From the NCBI RefSeq assembly GCF_003148465.1, contig NZ_QGGI01000007.1:84830-148829 (forward strand): DNA of 64,000 bases, given 5' to 3'. The DNA is from Oceanotoga teriensis. GTDB lineage: Bacteria; Thermotogota; Thermotogae; Petrotogales; Petrotogaceae. Each line of letters opens with the position of its first letter. The stretch's first letter is position 1. The notes below the pieces were generated by a model. The model did not search any database. It was not told where the DNA came from and saw only the letters and a program-made list of their open reading frames with translations. The position numbers and the translations under genes are program-made. This document shows, in pieces, positions 36,382 to 46,570 of this stretch.

Positions 36382-36465
36382 ATAAGTAAATACAACTGTG
36401 ATAAAATTTGCATAAAAACTGTTTCAATGAAAAAATATACATGAAAAGATTAGGAGGTGTTAATA

Positions 36466-37725
36466 ATGAAAAAGGGGATACTCTCATTATTAGTAATTTT
36501 AATGGTAATATTTGCCTACTCAACAGAAATAATAGTATGGCATGGAATTACTGATCCAAAGGGAAAAGCTGTATTGGATAAACTTGTTAAAGACTTTGAA
36601 GAAGAAAATCCTGGAATAACAGTAAGATTACAGGCATCAATTGGGAACAATGATGGAGATGACACAAAATTAATAGCTTCAGTTGCTGCACAACAGGTAC
36701 CTGATGTATATTATATAGACAGATTCGTAATAGCTCAAAGAGCTTATAACAAAGTTGTACAACCAATAGATGTACAATTAGAAAAAGCTGGATATGATGT
36801 AAAAAAAATCAAAAATGAATTTTTTGATTTTGCAATAGCGGAATGTGAATTTAATGGAGCATTATATGGACTTCCATTTGAAACAGATACAAGAGTAATG
36901 TTCTACAACAAAGACTTAATAAAAGCTGCAGGTGGAGATCCAGAAAAACCACCAAGAACAGTAAAAGAAGTTGAAGAACTTGCAAACAAAATAACTAAAA
37001 AAATTGGAAGAAGAGTAGTACAAATAGGATTCATACCATGGGCATATCAAGGTTGGCCATATACATATGGATGGGCTTTTGGTGGAGAATTTTATGATGT
37101 AAACACAAAAAAATTCATATTTGCAGAAGATGAAAATGTAATAAAATCATTTGAATGGCAAAAAGAATATGCAAAAAACCATGACAAAAATAGCTTAGAT
37201 GCTTTTATATCGATGAATGCTGGAGACTTAAATCCATTCAAAGCAAACAGAATGGGAATGATGGTAGATGGAAACTGGTCATTAAGAGGAATACAAGATC
37301 TTGGTATAAACTATGGAATAGCACCAGTCCCTGGAACAGATCCAAATCATATATCAACATGGGCAGGTGGACATGGTTGGGTAATACCTAAAAAAGCAAA
37401 TCATCCATTAGAAGCTGCAAAATTCATATACTTCATGTCAACAAAAGGACAAATAGAATATGCAGTAGACAGAGGATACTTACCAACAATAAAAGAAGCT
37501 GTACCAAAATTAATAGAAAAAGATCCATCATTAAAACCATTCACAGATGTACTTCCATATGCAAAATCAAGACCAGCAGTACCAATTGGATCACTTGCAT
37601 GGGATGAATTAACAAAAGCAAGAGATCAAATATTAGATGGTGCAGATGTAAGAGAAACATTAAAACATGCACAAAAAGTATTAAATGATGAAATGGAAAA
37701 AATAGAAAAAGAGCTCTCTAAATGA
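36466..37725 (+). CDS. sugar ABC transporter, substrate-binding protein (family 1)
   Basis: This 419-residue protein has a signal peptide (MKKGILSLLVILMVIFAYS) and a mature family 1 solute-binding domain: IIVWHGITDPKGKAVLDKLV, FEEENPGITV, YGLPFETDTRVMFYNKD and WAGGHGWVIPKKANHP. It is periplasmic and delivers an oligosaccharide or glycoside to the two permeases encoded next. The GH38 alpha-mannosidase in the same operon suggests alpha-mannosides. ATG 36466 follows AGGAGG. No ATPase gene is in the operon, so a shared MsmK/UgpC-type ATPase elsewhere must power it. Confidence 0.92.
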   Translation: MKKGILSLLVILMVIFAYSTEIIVWHGITDPKGKAVLDKLVKDFEEENPGITVRLQASIGNNDGDDTKLIASVAAQQVPDVYYIDRFVIAQRAYNKVVQPIDVQLEKAGYDVKKIKNEFFDFAIAECEFNGALYGLPFETDTRVMFYNKDLIKAAGGDPEKPPRTVKEVEELANKITKKIGRRVVQIGFIPWAYQGWPYTYGWAFGGEFYDVNTKKFIFAEDENVIKSFEWQKEYAKNHDKNSLDAFISMNAGDLNPFKANRMGMMVDGNWSLRGIQDLGINYGIAPVPGTDPNHISTWAGGHGWVIPKKANHPLEAAKFIYFMSTKGQIEYAVDRGYLPTIKEAVPKLIEKDPSLKPFTDVLPYAKSRPAVPIGSLAWDELTKARDQILDGADVRETLKHAQKVLNDEMEKIEKELSK

Positions 37726-37735
37726 GAGGGCTCTT
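37709..37735 (+). other. hairpin over the stop codon of the binding-protein gene
   Basis: AAGAGC-TCTC pairs with GAGA-GG-GCTCTT (two-base bulge, five-base loop) across the TGA stop. No T-run follows. Such a hairpin commonly lets binding protein be made in excess over the permeases. Confidence 0.6.
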
Positions 37736-37765
37736 CTTCAGATATAAACCTGAGGTGATAAAAAA

Positions 37766-38641
37766 ATGAAAAGCCGTACAAGAACAAATACAATAGGACT
37801 GTTATTTGCATTACCATGGCTCATAGGATTCTTAGTATTTGTACTATATCCTATATGTGCATCTTTATTCTACTCATTCACAGAGTATCATATAACAGAC
37901 ACACCTAAATTTGTAGGATTTTCAAACTACATAAAAATGTTTCAGGATAATATATTTTTAAAATCAATAACGAACACGTTATTCTATACAATATTTCTTG
38001 TACCAGTGGGTTTAATTGTGGGAATAGGTCTTGCAATTCTCTTAGTACAGCCATTCAAAGAAGTTGCAACATACAGGGCATTAACATATTTTCCAAGTAT
38101 AGTGCCTGGATATGCATTTGCTGTAATATCATTATTTTTCTTTCATCCATATCTTGGATTTGTAAACAATCTATTGGCACAATTCGGAATAGAAGGACCA
38201 TTATGGTTAAATGATCCAAATTGGGTAAAACCTACAATAATACTACTATCTCAATGGGGTGCTGGTGGAACTGCATTAATAATGATGGCTGCACTAAAAG
38301 ACATACCAAAAGAACTATATGAAGCTGCATCAATAGATGGAGCTTCGAGATGGAAACAATTTTGGAAAATAACATTACCTTTAATAACACCAAGTATTCT
38401 ATTCTATTTAATAACAGCAACATTTGGAGCATTACAAATATTCGATCTTCCTATGCTTATGACAAAAGGTGGTCCAAATAATGCATCATTAACATATTCA
38501 ATGTACCTCTATAAACAAGCTTTCTCATACATGAACATGGGATATGCATCAGCAATGGCTTGGATAATGTTCCTAATAGCAATAGTATTTACATTAATAT
38601 ACTTTGGAACATCAAAAAAATGGGTAAATTATTTTGGATAA
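37766..38641 (+). CDS. sugar ABC transporter permease (MalF/UgpA type)
   Basis: This 291-residue protein has six membrane segments and the EAA loop ELYEAASIDGASRWKQFWKI, which contacts the ATPase. N-terminal LLFALPWLIGFLVFVLYPIC is typical of the first permease in CUT1 transporters. The start follows GAGGTG. It pairs with the next permease. Confidence 0.94.
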   Translation: MKSRTRTNTIGLLFALPWLIGFLVFVLYPICASLFYSFTEYHITDTPKFVGFSNYIKMFQDNIFLKSITNTLFYTIFLVPVGLIVGIGLAILLVQPFKEVATYRALTYFPSIVPGYAFAVISLFFFHPYLGFVNNLLAQFGIEGPLWLNDPNWVKPTIILLSQWGAGGTALIMMAALKDIPKELYEAASIDGASRWKQFWKITLPLITPSILFYLITATFGALQIFDLPMLMTKGGPNNASLTYSMYLYKQAFSYMNMGYASAMAWIMFLIAIVFTLIYFGTSKKWVNYFG

Positions 38642-38659
38642 AAATAAGAGGTGACATAT

Positions 38660-39496
38660 ATGAAAGCCAAAACAAAAGAAAAAACAAGAATAAATATAAT
38701 GAGAATAATAACCATATTAGTATGTATAATATATGCATTACCATTAATATGGATGGTAACAACATCTTTAAAAACAGATGCCGAAATAATGGCATTTCCC
38801 CCACAATGGTTACCAGATAAACCAATATGGGACAATTATGTTCAGGCTACAAATTACTTTCCATTTTGGAAATATTTTGGTAACAGTATTATAATAACAT
38901 TTGGATGTGTTATAGGATCATTAATAAGTTGTCCCATGATAGCCTATAGTTTCTCAAAAATAAACTGGTGGGGCAAAAATATATTCTTTTACATGATGCT
39001 TGGAACCATGATGCTACCAATGGTAGTGACAATGATACCAACATTCGTTATATTCAGTAAACTTGGTTGGATAAACACGTATTTACCATTAATAATACCC
39101 GCATTCACAGGAACACCAGCCTTCATATTCTTGTTAAGACAATTCTTTAAAACCGTGCCAAATGCTTTATTAGAAGCGGCAAGAATAGATGGTGCAAGTG
39201 AATTTACAATATTCAGAAAAATAATGTTACCATTATCTAAACCAATATTATTTCTTATAGCATTGCAACAATTTGTCGGATCATGGAATAACTATTTTAT
39301 GCCATTAATATACTTAAACGATGAAAATTTATTCCCGCTTGCACTTGGATTACCATTATTTCAAGGAAAATATGAAACGCATTGGAACTGGTCTATGGCA
39401 GCATCTACAATATCACTGATACCGACACTAATATTCTTCCTAATAGCACAAAAATACCTAATAGAAGGAATAAAAATACAAGGTATGAAAGGATAG
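38660..39496 (+). CDS. sugar ABC transporter permease (MalG/UgpE type)
   Basis: This 278-residue protein has six membrane segments, the typical ALPLIWMVTTSLKTDAEI after the first helix, and the EAA loop ALLEAARIDGASEFTIFRKI. It ends LIEGIKIQGMKG, as MalG-type permeases do. ATG 38660 is preferred since the upstream GTG lies within the ribosome site GAGGTG. It is the partner of the permease before it. Confidence 0.94.
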   Translation: MKAKTKEKTRINIMRIITILVCIIYALPLIWMVTTSLKTDAEIMAFPPQWLPDKPIWDNYVQATNYFPFWKYFGNSIIITFGCVIGSLISCPMIAYSFSKINWWGKNIFFYMMLGTMMLPMVVTMIPTFVIFSKLGWINTYLPLIIPAFTGTPAFIFLLRQFFKTVPNALLEAARIDGASEFTIFRKIMLPLSKPILFLIALQQFVGSWNNYFMPLIYLNDENLFPLALGLPLFQGKYETHWNWSMAASTISLIPTLIFFLIAQKYLIEGIKIQGMKG

Positions 39497-39504
39497 TGTA
39501 AAAG

Positions 39505-40509
39505 GTGAAACCAAAATACGAAAGAATATATGACTACCTCGAATCATTAATAATTGAAGAAAAAATTAAAGCCGGAGAAAAAATACCATCTGAAAAAGAA
39601 GTTGCCGACATGTTTGAAACCACAAGAGTGACAGTGAGAAAAGCACTCTCAAAACTCGAACATGAAGGATTAATAACTAAATTAAAAGGTGTAGGCTCTT
39701 TCGTAACGAGTTCAGATCCACTCTCAAGAAAAAAAATTGGAGTAATAGTACAAAACAATGACATAGTAAGGGGAATAATAAAAAATACATCAAAATATGG
39801 AATAAAAACATATGCATTAGATTATTCATTCAATGTAAAAGAAGAAGAAAAACTAATAATAGACTTATTAGAAAAAGAAATAGATGGACTAATATTACAA
39901 CCGACAACATCATCATTAACAAATGGAATACTAAGAAGTTTAATAAAAGAAAGTTTTCCAATAGTATTTGTAGACAGACCTCTACCCAATCATTATGAAA
40001 TACCATTGATATGGAGCGATAATGAAGAAGGTGGAAGAATAATGGCACAACATGCAAAAGAATTAAAAATAAAAAATCCAATATTCATAACTCATGGAGA
40101 CTTTCAAATACAATCAGTAAAAAGTAGATATATAGGATTCTGTGAAGAATATGGAAAACAAATACAAAATATAGATTCAGAAGAAATAAATACACATGAT
40201 CTTTTAAAAAAAATAAAAGAAGAAAAAATTGATTTCATATTCTTTTGTAATGATACAACAGCTATAAAAATTCATAACACATTAATATATAACGGAATAA
40301 ACATCCCGCATCAGATAAAAGTTGCGGGATTTGATGACATAGAAACTGCTATAATGTTATATCCAGAATTAACAACTGTAAAACAAAACTTTGAACAAAT
40401 AGGTGAAAATGCCGTATCAACAATAATAAAAATATTAAAAAATGAAAAAACACAAAAAGAAATAAAAATACCAGTACAAATAAAAAAAAGAAAATCAACA
40501 AGCATTTAA
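39505..40509 (+). CDS. GntR/LacI hybrid transcriptional regulator (AraR type)
   Basis: This 334-residue protein has a GntR winged helix at the N-terminus (KIPSEKEVADMFETTRVTVR then KALSKLEHEGLI), joined to a LacI-type sugar-sensing domain (KIGVIVQNNDIV, PIVFVDRPLPN, VAGFDDIETA). This is the AraR architecture. The start is GTG. It lies between the transporter and mannosidase genes, so it should control this operon in response to the imported sugar. Confidence 0.9.
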   Translation: MKPKYERIYDYLESLIIEEKIKAGEKIPSEKEVADMFETTRVTVRKALSKLEHEGLITKLKGVGSFVTSSDPLSRKKIGVIVQNNDIVRGIIKNTSKYGIKTYALDYSFNVKEEEKLIIDLLEKEIDGLILQPTTSSLTNGILRSLIKESFPIVFVDRPLPNHYEIPLIWSDNEEGGRIMAQHAKELKIKNPIFITHGDFQIQSVKSRYIGFCEEYGKQIQNIDSEEINTHDLLKKIKEEKIDFIFFCNDTTAIKIHNTLIYNGINIPHQIKVAGFDDIETAIMLYPELTTVKQNFEQIGENAVSTIIKILKNEKTQKEIKIPVQIKKRKSTSI

Positions 40510-40527
40510 AAACGAGGAGGCGAAAAA

Positions 40528-43500
40528 ATGTACTTAAAACCAGAACAAATAAAAGATAGATACCTTGCAATGATAAGTGAAATATTCCCATACACAATAA
40601 ACAAAAGAGAAAATTTAAACAACTGGACATACAGTTCAAAAGATGAAACAAAACAAAACATAAACGAAGGATTTACATGGGATGATAAACAACTCCCCGT
40701 ATATTTTGAAAACACAATAAAAATAGACAAACCTCAAAAAGATCAATGGATATACTTAGATCTATGGATGGGTGGAGAAAGTCTTGTAATAATAGACGAT
40801 TTTCCATATGGAGAAATAAATCCATACCATAGACAATTAAACATAACAAAATTCGCCGATGGTAAAGAACATAAAATAAAAATACAAACAGTACCAAAAA
40901 AATTATTTGGAGAACATCAAAAAACACCTACATTAACAACATCAAAAATATTAACAATAGACAAAAACATACAAACATCATTATTAAAATTCAAAACAGC
41001 AATAGAAATAATGGCTGCAACACCAGATAAAACATTAGCTGAAAAAATAAAAAAACAATTAGATGAAGGAATAAAACAAATACATATACCGAGAAATTCA
41101 GAAAATTACTTCAAAGGAACAAAAGACAATCCAGCTATATATGAAATGGTAAATGGAATATGGGATCCAGAAGAATTTCCAGAAAATTCAGGTATGTTAC
41201 TAAACCATGAAGACAAACAAACAATAATAAATGCAGCAGAAAAACTAGATGAAAAAATGACACAATTAAATAAACAACATCAAAAACAAGGAAAACTAAA
41301 CTTAATAGGACATGCACACATAGACTATGCATGGTTATGGCCATATGCCGAAACCAAAAGAAAAATAGTTAGAACATTTGCAAATGCTGTAAGAATGACA
41401 GAAACATATCCAGAATTCAAATTCAGTCAATCATCAGCACAAATGTACAAAGACTTAAAAAACTCATATCCAGAACTATACAAAAAAATTCAAGAACTCG
41501 TAAAACAAGGAAAATGGGAAACTGCTGGAGGTATGTGGGTAGAAAGTGACTGTAATATAGGAAATGTAGAATCCTTAATAAGACAATTCTATTATGGTCA
41601 AACATACTTTGAAGAAGAATTTGGAACAAAAAATAAAACATGTTGGCTTCCAGATGTTTTTGGATTCAATTGGATAATACCTCAAATATTAAAAGAATCA
41701 GAAATAGAAAACTTTGTAACCATAAAAATAAATTGGAGCGAAAAAAACAAATTCCCACATGATGTATGCAAATGGAGAGGAATAGATGGATCAGAAGTAA
41801 TATACTTCTCATATGCAAATCCAATTGGAGGATACAATGGAAACACAGATCCAGAATCACTAATAAAAACTTGGGAAGCACATAGAGAAAAAGATAAAGT
41901 AGACACAACACTTCTATCATTTGGATATGGAGACGGTGGTGGAGGTCCAACAGATGAAATGCAAGAAAAATATGAAATAGCAAAAAATTGGGCTGGAGTA
42001 CCACAACTAAAAATAGACACAGTAGAAAACTTCTTCGAAAATTTAAAAATAGAAGAAACACTACCAACATGGGATGGAGATCTCTACTTAGAATTACATA
42101 GAGGAACATACACATCTCAGTCAAAAACAAAATATCTACACAAAATAGCTGAATACAAACTATATCAAGCTGAATACTACTCAGTAATTGCACAAAATGA
42201 AATAGAATACCCAGAACAAAAAATACAACAATTATGGGAAATACTTTTACATACAGAGTTCCATGATGTAATACCAGGATCATCAATAAAAGAAGTATAT
42301 CAAGACTCAGAAAAAGAATTAACACAACTAATACAAAATGCAGATGAAATAATAAAACAAGCAATAAACTCTATCTCAAAACCAAACAACTCAAAAATAA
42401 CAATAATAAATGACACATCATATGAAAGAAAAATAGAATTCACAGCAAAAACCAATGGAAAAATAATAGAAACTCAAAATGGAACACAATTAAAAATGCA
42501 AAAAATAGATGAAGAAACATATATATACACATCAGATGAAACAATAAAACCATTCCAGACAATAATACTAAACATAACAAATAAAACAAATATTCAAGAA
42601 CAAAAAATACAACAAAAAACAATAATAGAAAACAACAAATTAAAACTCGAAGTAAATCCAGATGGAACAATACAAATAACAGATAAAACAAATAACAGAA
42701 AAACATTCAAAAACAAAGGAAACATACTCGCCATGTACAAAGATGTACCAACATATTGGGATGCATGGGATATAGAACATGATTATGAAAAATATGAAAC
42801 AATAATAAAAGCCGACTCAATAAAACTAATAGAAGATGGAGAAATACAAAAAACAATACAAGTAACCTACAAATCAGAAGGAACAATAATAATACAAAAT
42901 TACACATTAAAAGAAGAAAGATTAGACATAAACACAAAAATAGACTGGCATACAAGAAGAACTATGTTAAGAGCAAAAATGCCTTTCAATGTACACACAA
43001 GAAATGCAAAATGCGATCTATCAGCTGGATACATAGAAAGACCAACACATACAAATACAAGCTGGGAAGAAGCAAGATTTGAAGTACTTGCTCACAGATG
43101 GATAGACTTATCAGAATACAACTATGGATATGCACTATTAAACGATTCCAAATATGGATACAAAATAAATCAAAATGAAATATCTATAAACCTCTTAAGA
43201 GGTCCAATATACCCTGCATACTTTGCAGATGAAGGAAAACATGAATTTACATACTCAATATATCCTCACAACAATTCAGATATACAAACAGTAATAGAAG
43301 AATCAGAAAAACTAAACAAACCTCTAATGACAAAAATAAATTCAGAAATACAACAAAACCCAATAATGCAAACAAATAAAACAACATTAAAAATAACAGC
43401 AATAAAACAAGCAAAAGAAAAAGGTAATACAATAAGACTTGTAGAAATGGCTGGAGGATCTGGAACAGCAGAAATAAAAATAAATATACCACACAAAAAA

Positions 43501-43611
43501 ATATATAAAACAAACCTATTAGAAAACAATAAACAAGAATTAAAAGAAGAAAATGGAATAATAAAGCTGGAATACAACCCTTTCAAAATATACACCCTTG
43601 TTGTAGAGTAA
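40528..43611 (+). CDS. alpha-mannosidase, glycoside hydrolase family 38
   Basis: This 1027-residue enzyme has the GH38 signature. Metal ligands are in LIGHAHIDYAWLWPYAETKR (about residues 258-277) and GGMWVESDCN. The nucleophile Asp is in CWLPDVFGFNW (about 374). The C-terminal beta-domains are complete (ETAGG middle domain, then a long beta-sandwich region to VVE). There is no signal peptide, so it acts in the cytoplasm on imported alpha-mannosides. GAGGAGG precedes the start. It is the last gene of the operon and a terminator follows within a few bases. Confidence 0.95.
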   Translation: MYLKPEQIKDRYLAMISEIFPYTINKRENLNNWTYSSKDETKQNINEGFTWDDKQLPVYFENTIKIDKPQKDQWIYLDLWMGGESLVIIDDFPYGEINPYHRQLNITKFADGKEHKIKIQTVPKKLFGEHQKTPTLTTSKILTIDKNIQTSLLKFKTAIEIMAATPDKTLAEKIKKQLDEGIKQIHIPRNSENYFKGTKDNPAIYEMVNGIWDPEEFPENSGMLLNHEDKQTIINAAEKLDEKMTQLNKQHQKQGKLNLIGHAHIDYAWLWPYAETKRKIVRTFANAVRMTETYPEFKFSQSSAQMYKDLKNSYPELYKKIQELVKQGKWETAGGMWVESDCNIGNVESLIRQFYYGQTYFEEEFGTKNKTCWLPDVFGFNWIIPQILKESEIENFVTIKINWSEKNKFPHDVCKWRGIDGSEVIYFSYANPIGGYNGNTDPESLIKTWEAHREKDKVDTTLLSFGYGDGGGGPTDEMQEKYEIAKNWAGVPQLKIDTVENFFENLKIEETLPTWDGDLYLELHRGTYTSQSKTKYLHKIAEYKLYQAEYYSVIAQNEIEYPEQKIQQLWEILLHTEFHDVIPGSSIKEVYQDSEKELTQLIQNADEIIKQAINSISKPNNSKITIINDTSYERKIEFTAKTNGKIIETQNGTQLKMQKIDEETYIYTSDETIKPFQTIILNITNKTNIQEQKIQQKTIIENNKLKLEVNPDGTIQITDKTNNRKTFKNKGNILAMYKDVPTYWDAWDIEHDYEKYETIIKADSIKLIEDGEIQKTIQVTYKSEGTIIIQNYTLKEERLDINTKIDWHTRRTMLRAKMPFNVHTRNAKCDLSAGYIERPTHTNTSWEEARFEVLAHRWIDLSEYNYGYALLNDSKYGYKINQNEISINLLRGPIYPAYFADEGKHEFTYSIYPHNNSDIQTVIEESEKLNKPLMTKINSEIQQNPIMQTNKTTLKITAIKQAKEKGNTIRLVEMAGGSGTAEIKINIPHKKIYKTNLLENNKQELKEENGIIKLEYNPFKIYTLVVE

Positions 43612-43657
43612 AAAAAAGATCTTCTCATTAAATTGAGAAGGTCTTTTTTTAATAAAA
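43612..43657 (+). terminator. terminator after the mannosidase gene; first copy of a 37-base direct repeat
   Basis: The stem CTTCTCA/TGAGAAG with flanking A and T runs ends in TTTTTTT. The stretch 43621-43657 recurs at 43854-43890 with one mismatch in 37 bases. Confidence 0.9.
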
Positions 43658-43864
43658 GAAAGTGCCGGATTAGATGAAAAAGAATTGAAAATTATTAAAT
43701 ATATCAATGAAAATAATTCGATTTCAACAAAAATAGTTACAGAAATCTTAAATATTAAAGAAAGAAGAGCAAGAATAATTTTATCAAATCTCGTTAAAAA
43801 TAATATCCTAATTAGAAAAGGTAAAGGAAGAAATACTCATTATATATTAAAACCTTCTCATTAA
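43658..43864 (+). pseudogene. winged-helix gene remnant between terminator repeats
   Basis: An open frame of about 68 codons with no start codon encodes ESAGLDEKELKIIKYINENN, then SISTKIVTEILNIKERRARI and NILIRKGKGRNTHYIL. This is a winged-helix domain like those at the C-terminus of AlbA-type (divergent AAA) or Fic-type DNA-binding proteins. It ends at a TAA inside the second terminator copy. The upstream part is lost; an in-frame TGA lies in the first copy. Its codons use T and G at third positions more than the neighbouring A-rich genes do, which suggests foreign origin. Confidence 0.72.
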
Positions 43865-43890
43865 GTTGAGAAGGTCTTTTTTTAATAAAA
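43854..43890 (+). repeat. second copy of the 37-base terminator repeat
   Basis: CTTCTCATTAAGTTGAGAAG followed by GTC, seven T residues and AATAAAA. It matches 43621-43657 at 36 of 37 positions. It works as a terminator for the remnant and lies 54 bases before the next gene. Recombination between the copies could have trapped or deleted DNA here. Confidence 0.85.
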
Positions 43891-43943
43891 ATATTATTAA
43901 AAAATGATAAAATAAAATATAGAACAAAAAAGGAGAAAAAATA

Positions 43944-46544
43944 ATGCTAAAAACAATAATAACAACACATAAAAATCCAGATTTTGACGGATTTGCAGCA
44001 GCATATGCCGCAAAATTAATATATGAAGATGCACAAATAATAATAAAAGGAGAACCCGCTAAAAACCTCACAGAATTCATAAATATATATGATATCCCTT
44101 ATCTCACCGAAAAACAATTCCTTGAAGAATACAAACAACAAATAGAAAACAAAAACTTTCAAAAAATAGTAATAGTAGACACAGCAGATATACAAAGAAT
44201 ACCTCCAACAATAAAAAAATTAATAGAAAGTGGTATAGAAACTGATATATATGATCACCATCCCAAAATGAGAGAAAATAATATAAAAGGAAATAATTAT
44301 TCTGAAGAAATGGGAGCTGCAACAACACTTGTAGTAAAACAGCTACTAAATCAAAAATCAGATCTTCCGGATACCTTAGAAACATTATTTCTAATAGCAA
44401 TACATGAAGATACTGGAAATTTCATGTATACAACCACAACAGAACAAGATCATCTTGTTGCAGCAGAACTATTAAAAAGAGGAGCAAGATTAAAAGAAGT
44501 AGAAGAATTTGTAGCACTCGAAATGACAGAAGAACAAAGAGAACTATTCGATATGTTGTACAACAACATACAAGAACTATATTTAAATGAATTAAATGTA
44601 CAAATAGCTTATTCAGAAATAGAAAAATTCATAGGTGGACTAAATATAATAACTCATAAAATATTTGAAACATTAACTCCAGACATACTATTTACAGTAG
44701 TAAGAATGGGAAAAAACATATACATAGTAGCAAGATCTAAAACCAATGAAATAGATTTAAATAAAGTATTAGAACACTTTGGAGGAGGAGGACACAAAAA
44801 AGCTGGATCTGCTAAAGTAAAAGACAAAAACATACAACAAGTAATAAACAAAATAGAAAAAGAATTAAAAAATTCATTCATACCAGTAATAAAAGCATCA
44901 AATATAATGTCATCACCAGTAAGAACAATACTTGCACAACAAAAAGTAGAAAAAGCATACAATATAATGGAACAAACAGGTCATTCAGGACTACCAGTAA
45001 TAGACAATAACAAACTAGTTGGCCTCGTAACAAAAAAAGATATAGAAAAAGCAATAAAACACAAACTATCAAATGCCCCTATAAAGGCAGTGATGACAAA
45101 AAAAATAAAAGTTGTAGATACAGAAACATCAGTAAGTCAAATAAGAAAAATAATGGCAGAAGAAGATATAGGAAGATTACCAGTATTAAAAAAAGGAGTA
45201 TTAGTAGGAATAATAACGAGATCAGACATACTACATGCATCAAGCGGAGTATTTGATTTCTCACCAAATCCAATACTAAAAGAAAAATTCAATGTATTCA
45301 ACATATCCCAACTCATGAAAGAAAGACTCCCAAAAAGAATAATGAACCTTCTCAGACTATTCGGTGCATTTGGCTCAGAATTAAAAATGCACACATATGT
45401 AGTTGGTGGCTTTGTGAGAGATTTATTATTAAACTTAGAAAATTATGACATAGATATAGTAGTAGAAGGTGATGCCAACAAATATGGAAAATATGTTGCA
45501 GAACAATTAATGATAAAATATATACCACATAAAAAATTTAATACATGCTCATTATACTTCAAAGATGGATTTAGAATAGACGTAGCAACAGCGAGAACAG
45601 AATATTATGAAGCACCAGCAGAATTACCAAAAGTAGAAGTAAGCACCATAAAAAAAGATCTATATAGAAGAGACTTCTCAATAAATACGATGGCAATAAG
45701 AATAAATCAAGAAACATTTGGAATGCTATTAGATTTTTTCACATCAAAATCAGATCTCGAAAACAAAATAATAAGAACACTATATCCATTATCTTTTGTA
45801 GAAGATCCAACAAGAATACTCAGAGCAATAAGATTTGAACAAAGATATGGATTCAAAATAAATAAACAAACAGAAGACTATCTAAGAAGAACAGTAGAAG
45901 GTAATTACCTTGAAAAAGTTACTGGACCGAGACTAAGAGAAGAAATAGAAAAAATATTAAAAGAACCAAACCCATTAAAAGCAATAAAAAGAATGGGTGA
46001 ATTCAAAATAATAACCCATCTATTCCCATACACATACTACACACCAACACTTGAAAAAGATGTAGAAAAACTATTCGAATACTATGAAATAATAAAACAC
46101 AAAGCACCAATATACACATACAAAGTAAGAAAATTACACTTATTATTCTATATACTATTACAATATACTCCCAACAATTCATTAAAAGAAATACAACAAA
46201 GATATGGTTTACCTGGAGAATTCTTTGAAAAATTAGATCAAGCAAAAAAAGCTTATCAAACAATAAATGAACAAAAAGAAATAAGTAATTCAAAATATTA
46301 TGAAATACTCTGTACATTCAATAATGAACAAATAATATATACGGGAATAAAAGTATCAGACAACAAAAAACAAGAATATACAGACTACTTAAACAAAGTA
46401 AAAGAAATAAAATTAAAAACAACTGGAAAAGATCTCAAAGAAAAAGGATACAAAGGAAGACAAATAAAAGAAAAACTTGAAGAATTAAAAAAACTAAGAT
46501 TAGATGAAAAAATAACTCCAGATCAAGAAAAAAACTACATATAA
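43944..46544 (+). CDS. tRNA nucleotidyltransferase fused to DHH phosphoesterase and two CBS domains
   Basis: This 866-residue protein has three parts. Residues 1-300 are a DHH/DHHA1 domain (HKNPDFDGFAAAYAA, IVDTADI, YDHHPKM, HEDTGNF, HFGGGGHKKAGSAK). Residues 310-430 are a pair of CBS domains (MSSPVRTI, SGLPVIDNNKLVGLVTKKDI, GRLPVLKKGVLVGIITRSDI). Residues 465 to the end are a class II poly(A) polymerase/CCA-adding domain (YVVGGFVRDLLL, DIDIVVEGD, RRDFSINTMAI, EDPTRILRAIRFEQRYGF). Enzymes of this architecture add CCA or A to tRNA 3' ends; the DHH part may remove nucleotides. The start follows AAAGGAG. Confidence 0.93.
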   Translation: MLKTIITTHKNPDFDGFAAAYAAKLIYEDAQIIIKGEPAKNLTEFINIYDIPYLTEKQFLEEYKQQIENKNFQKIVIVDTADIQRIPPTIKKLIESGIETDIYDHHPKMRENNIKGNNYSEEMGAATTLVVKQLLNQKSDLPDTLETLFLIAIHEDTGNFMYTTTTEQDHLVAAELLKRGARLKEVEEFVALEMTEEQRELFDMLYNNIQELYLNELNVQIAYSEIEKFIGGLNIITHKIFETLTPDILFTVVRMGKNIYIVARSKTNEIDLNKVLEHFGGGGHKKAGSAKVKDKNIQQVINKIEKELKNSFIPVIKASNIMSSPVRTILAQQKVEKAYNIMEQTGHSGLPVIDNNKLVGLVTKKDIEKAIKHKLSNAPIKAVMTKKIKVVDTETSVSQIRKIMAEEDIGRLPVLKKGVLVGIITRSDILHASSGVFDFSPNPILKEKFNVFNISQLMKERLPKRIMNLLRLFGAFGSELKMHTYVVGGFVRDLLLNLENYDIDIVVEGDANKYGKYVAEQLMIKYIPHKKFNTCSLYFKDGFRIDVATARTEYYEAPAELPKVEVSTIKKDLYRRDFSINTMAIRINQETFGMLLDFFTSKSDLENKIIRTLYPLSFVEDPTRILRAIRFEQRYGFKINKQTEDYLRRTVEGNYLEKVTGPRLREEIEKILKEPNPLKAIKRMGEFKIITHLFPYTYYTPTLEKDVEKLFEYYEIIKHKAPIYTYKVRKLHLLFYILLQYTPNNSLKEIQQRYGLPGEFFEKLDQAKKAYQTINEQKEISNSKYYEILCTFNNEQIIYTGIKVSDNKKQEYTDYLNKVKEIKLKTTGKDLKEKGYKGRQIKEKLEELKKLRLDEKITPDQEKNYI

Positions 46545-46570
46545 ACAGGAGAATATTATTCTCCTGTTTT
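46543..46570. terminator. bidirectional terminator between the CCA enzyme and malic enzyme genes
   Basis: A 12-base perfect stem AAACAGGAGAAT/ATTCTCCTGTTT with an ATT loop overlaps both stop codons of two convergent genes. T residues flank it on the plus side. Confidence 0.8.
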
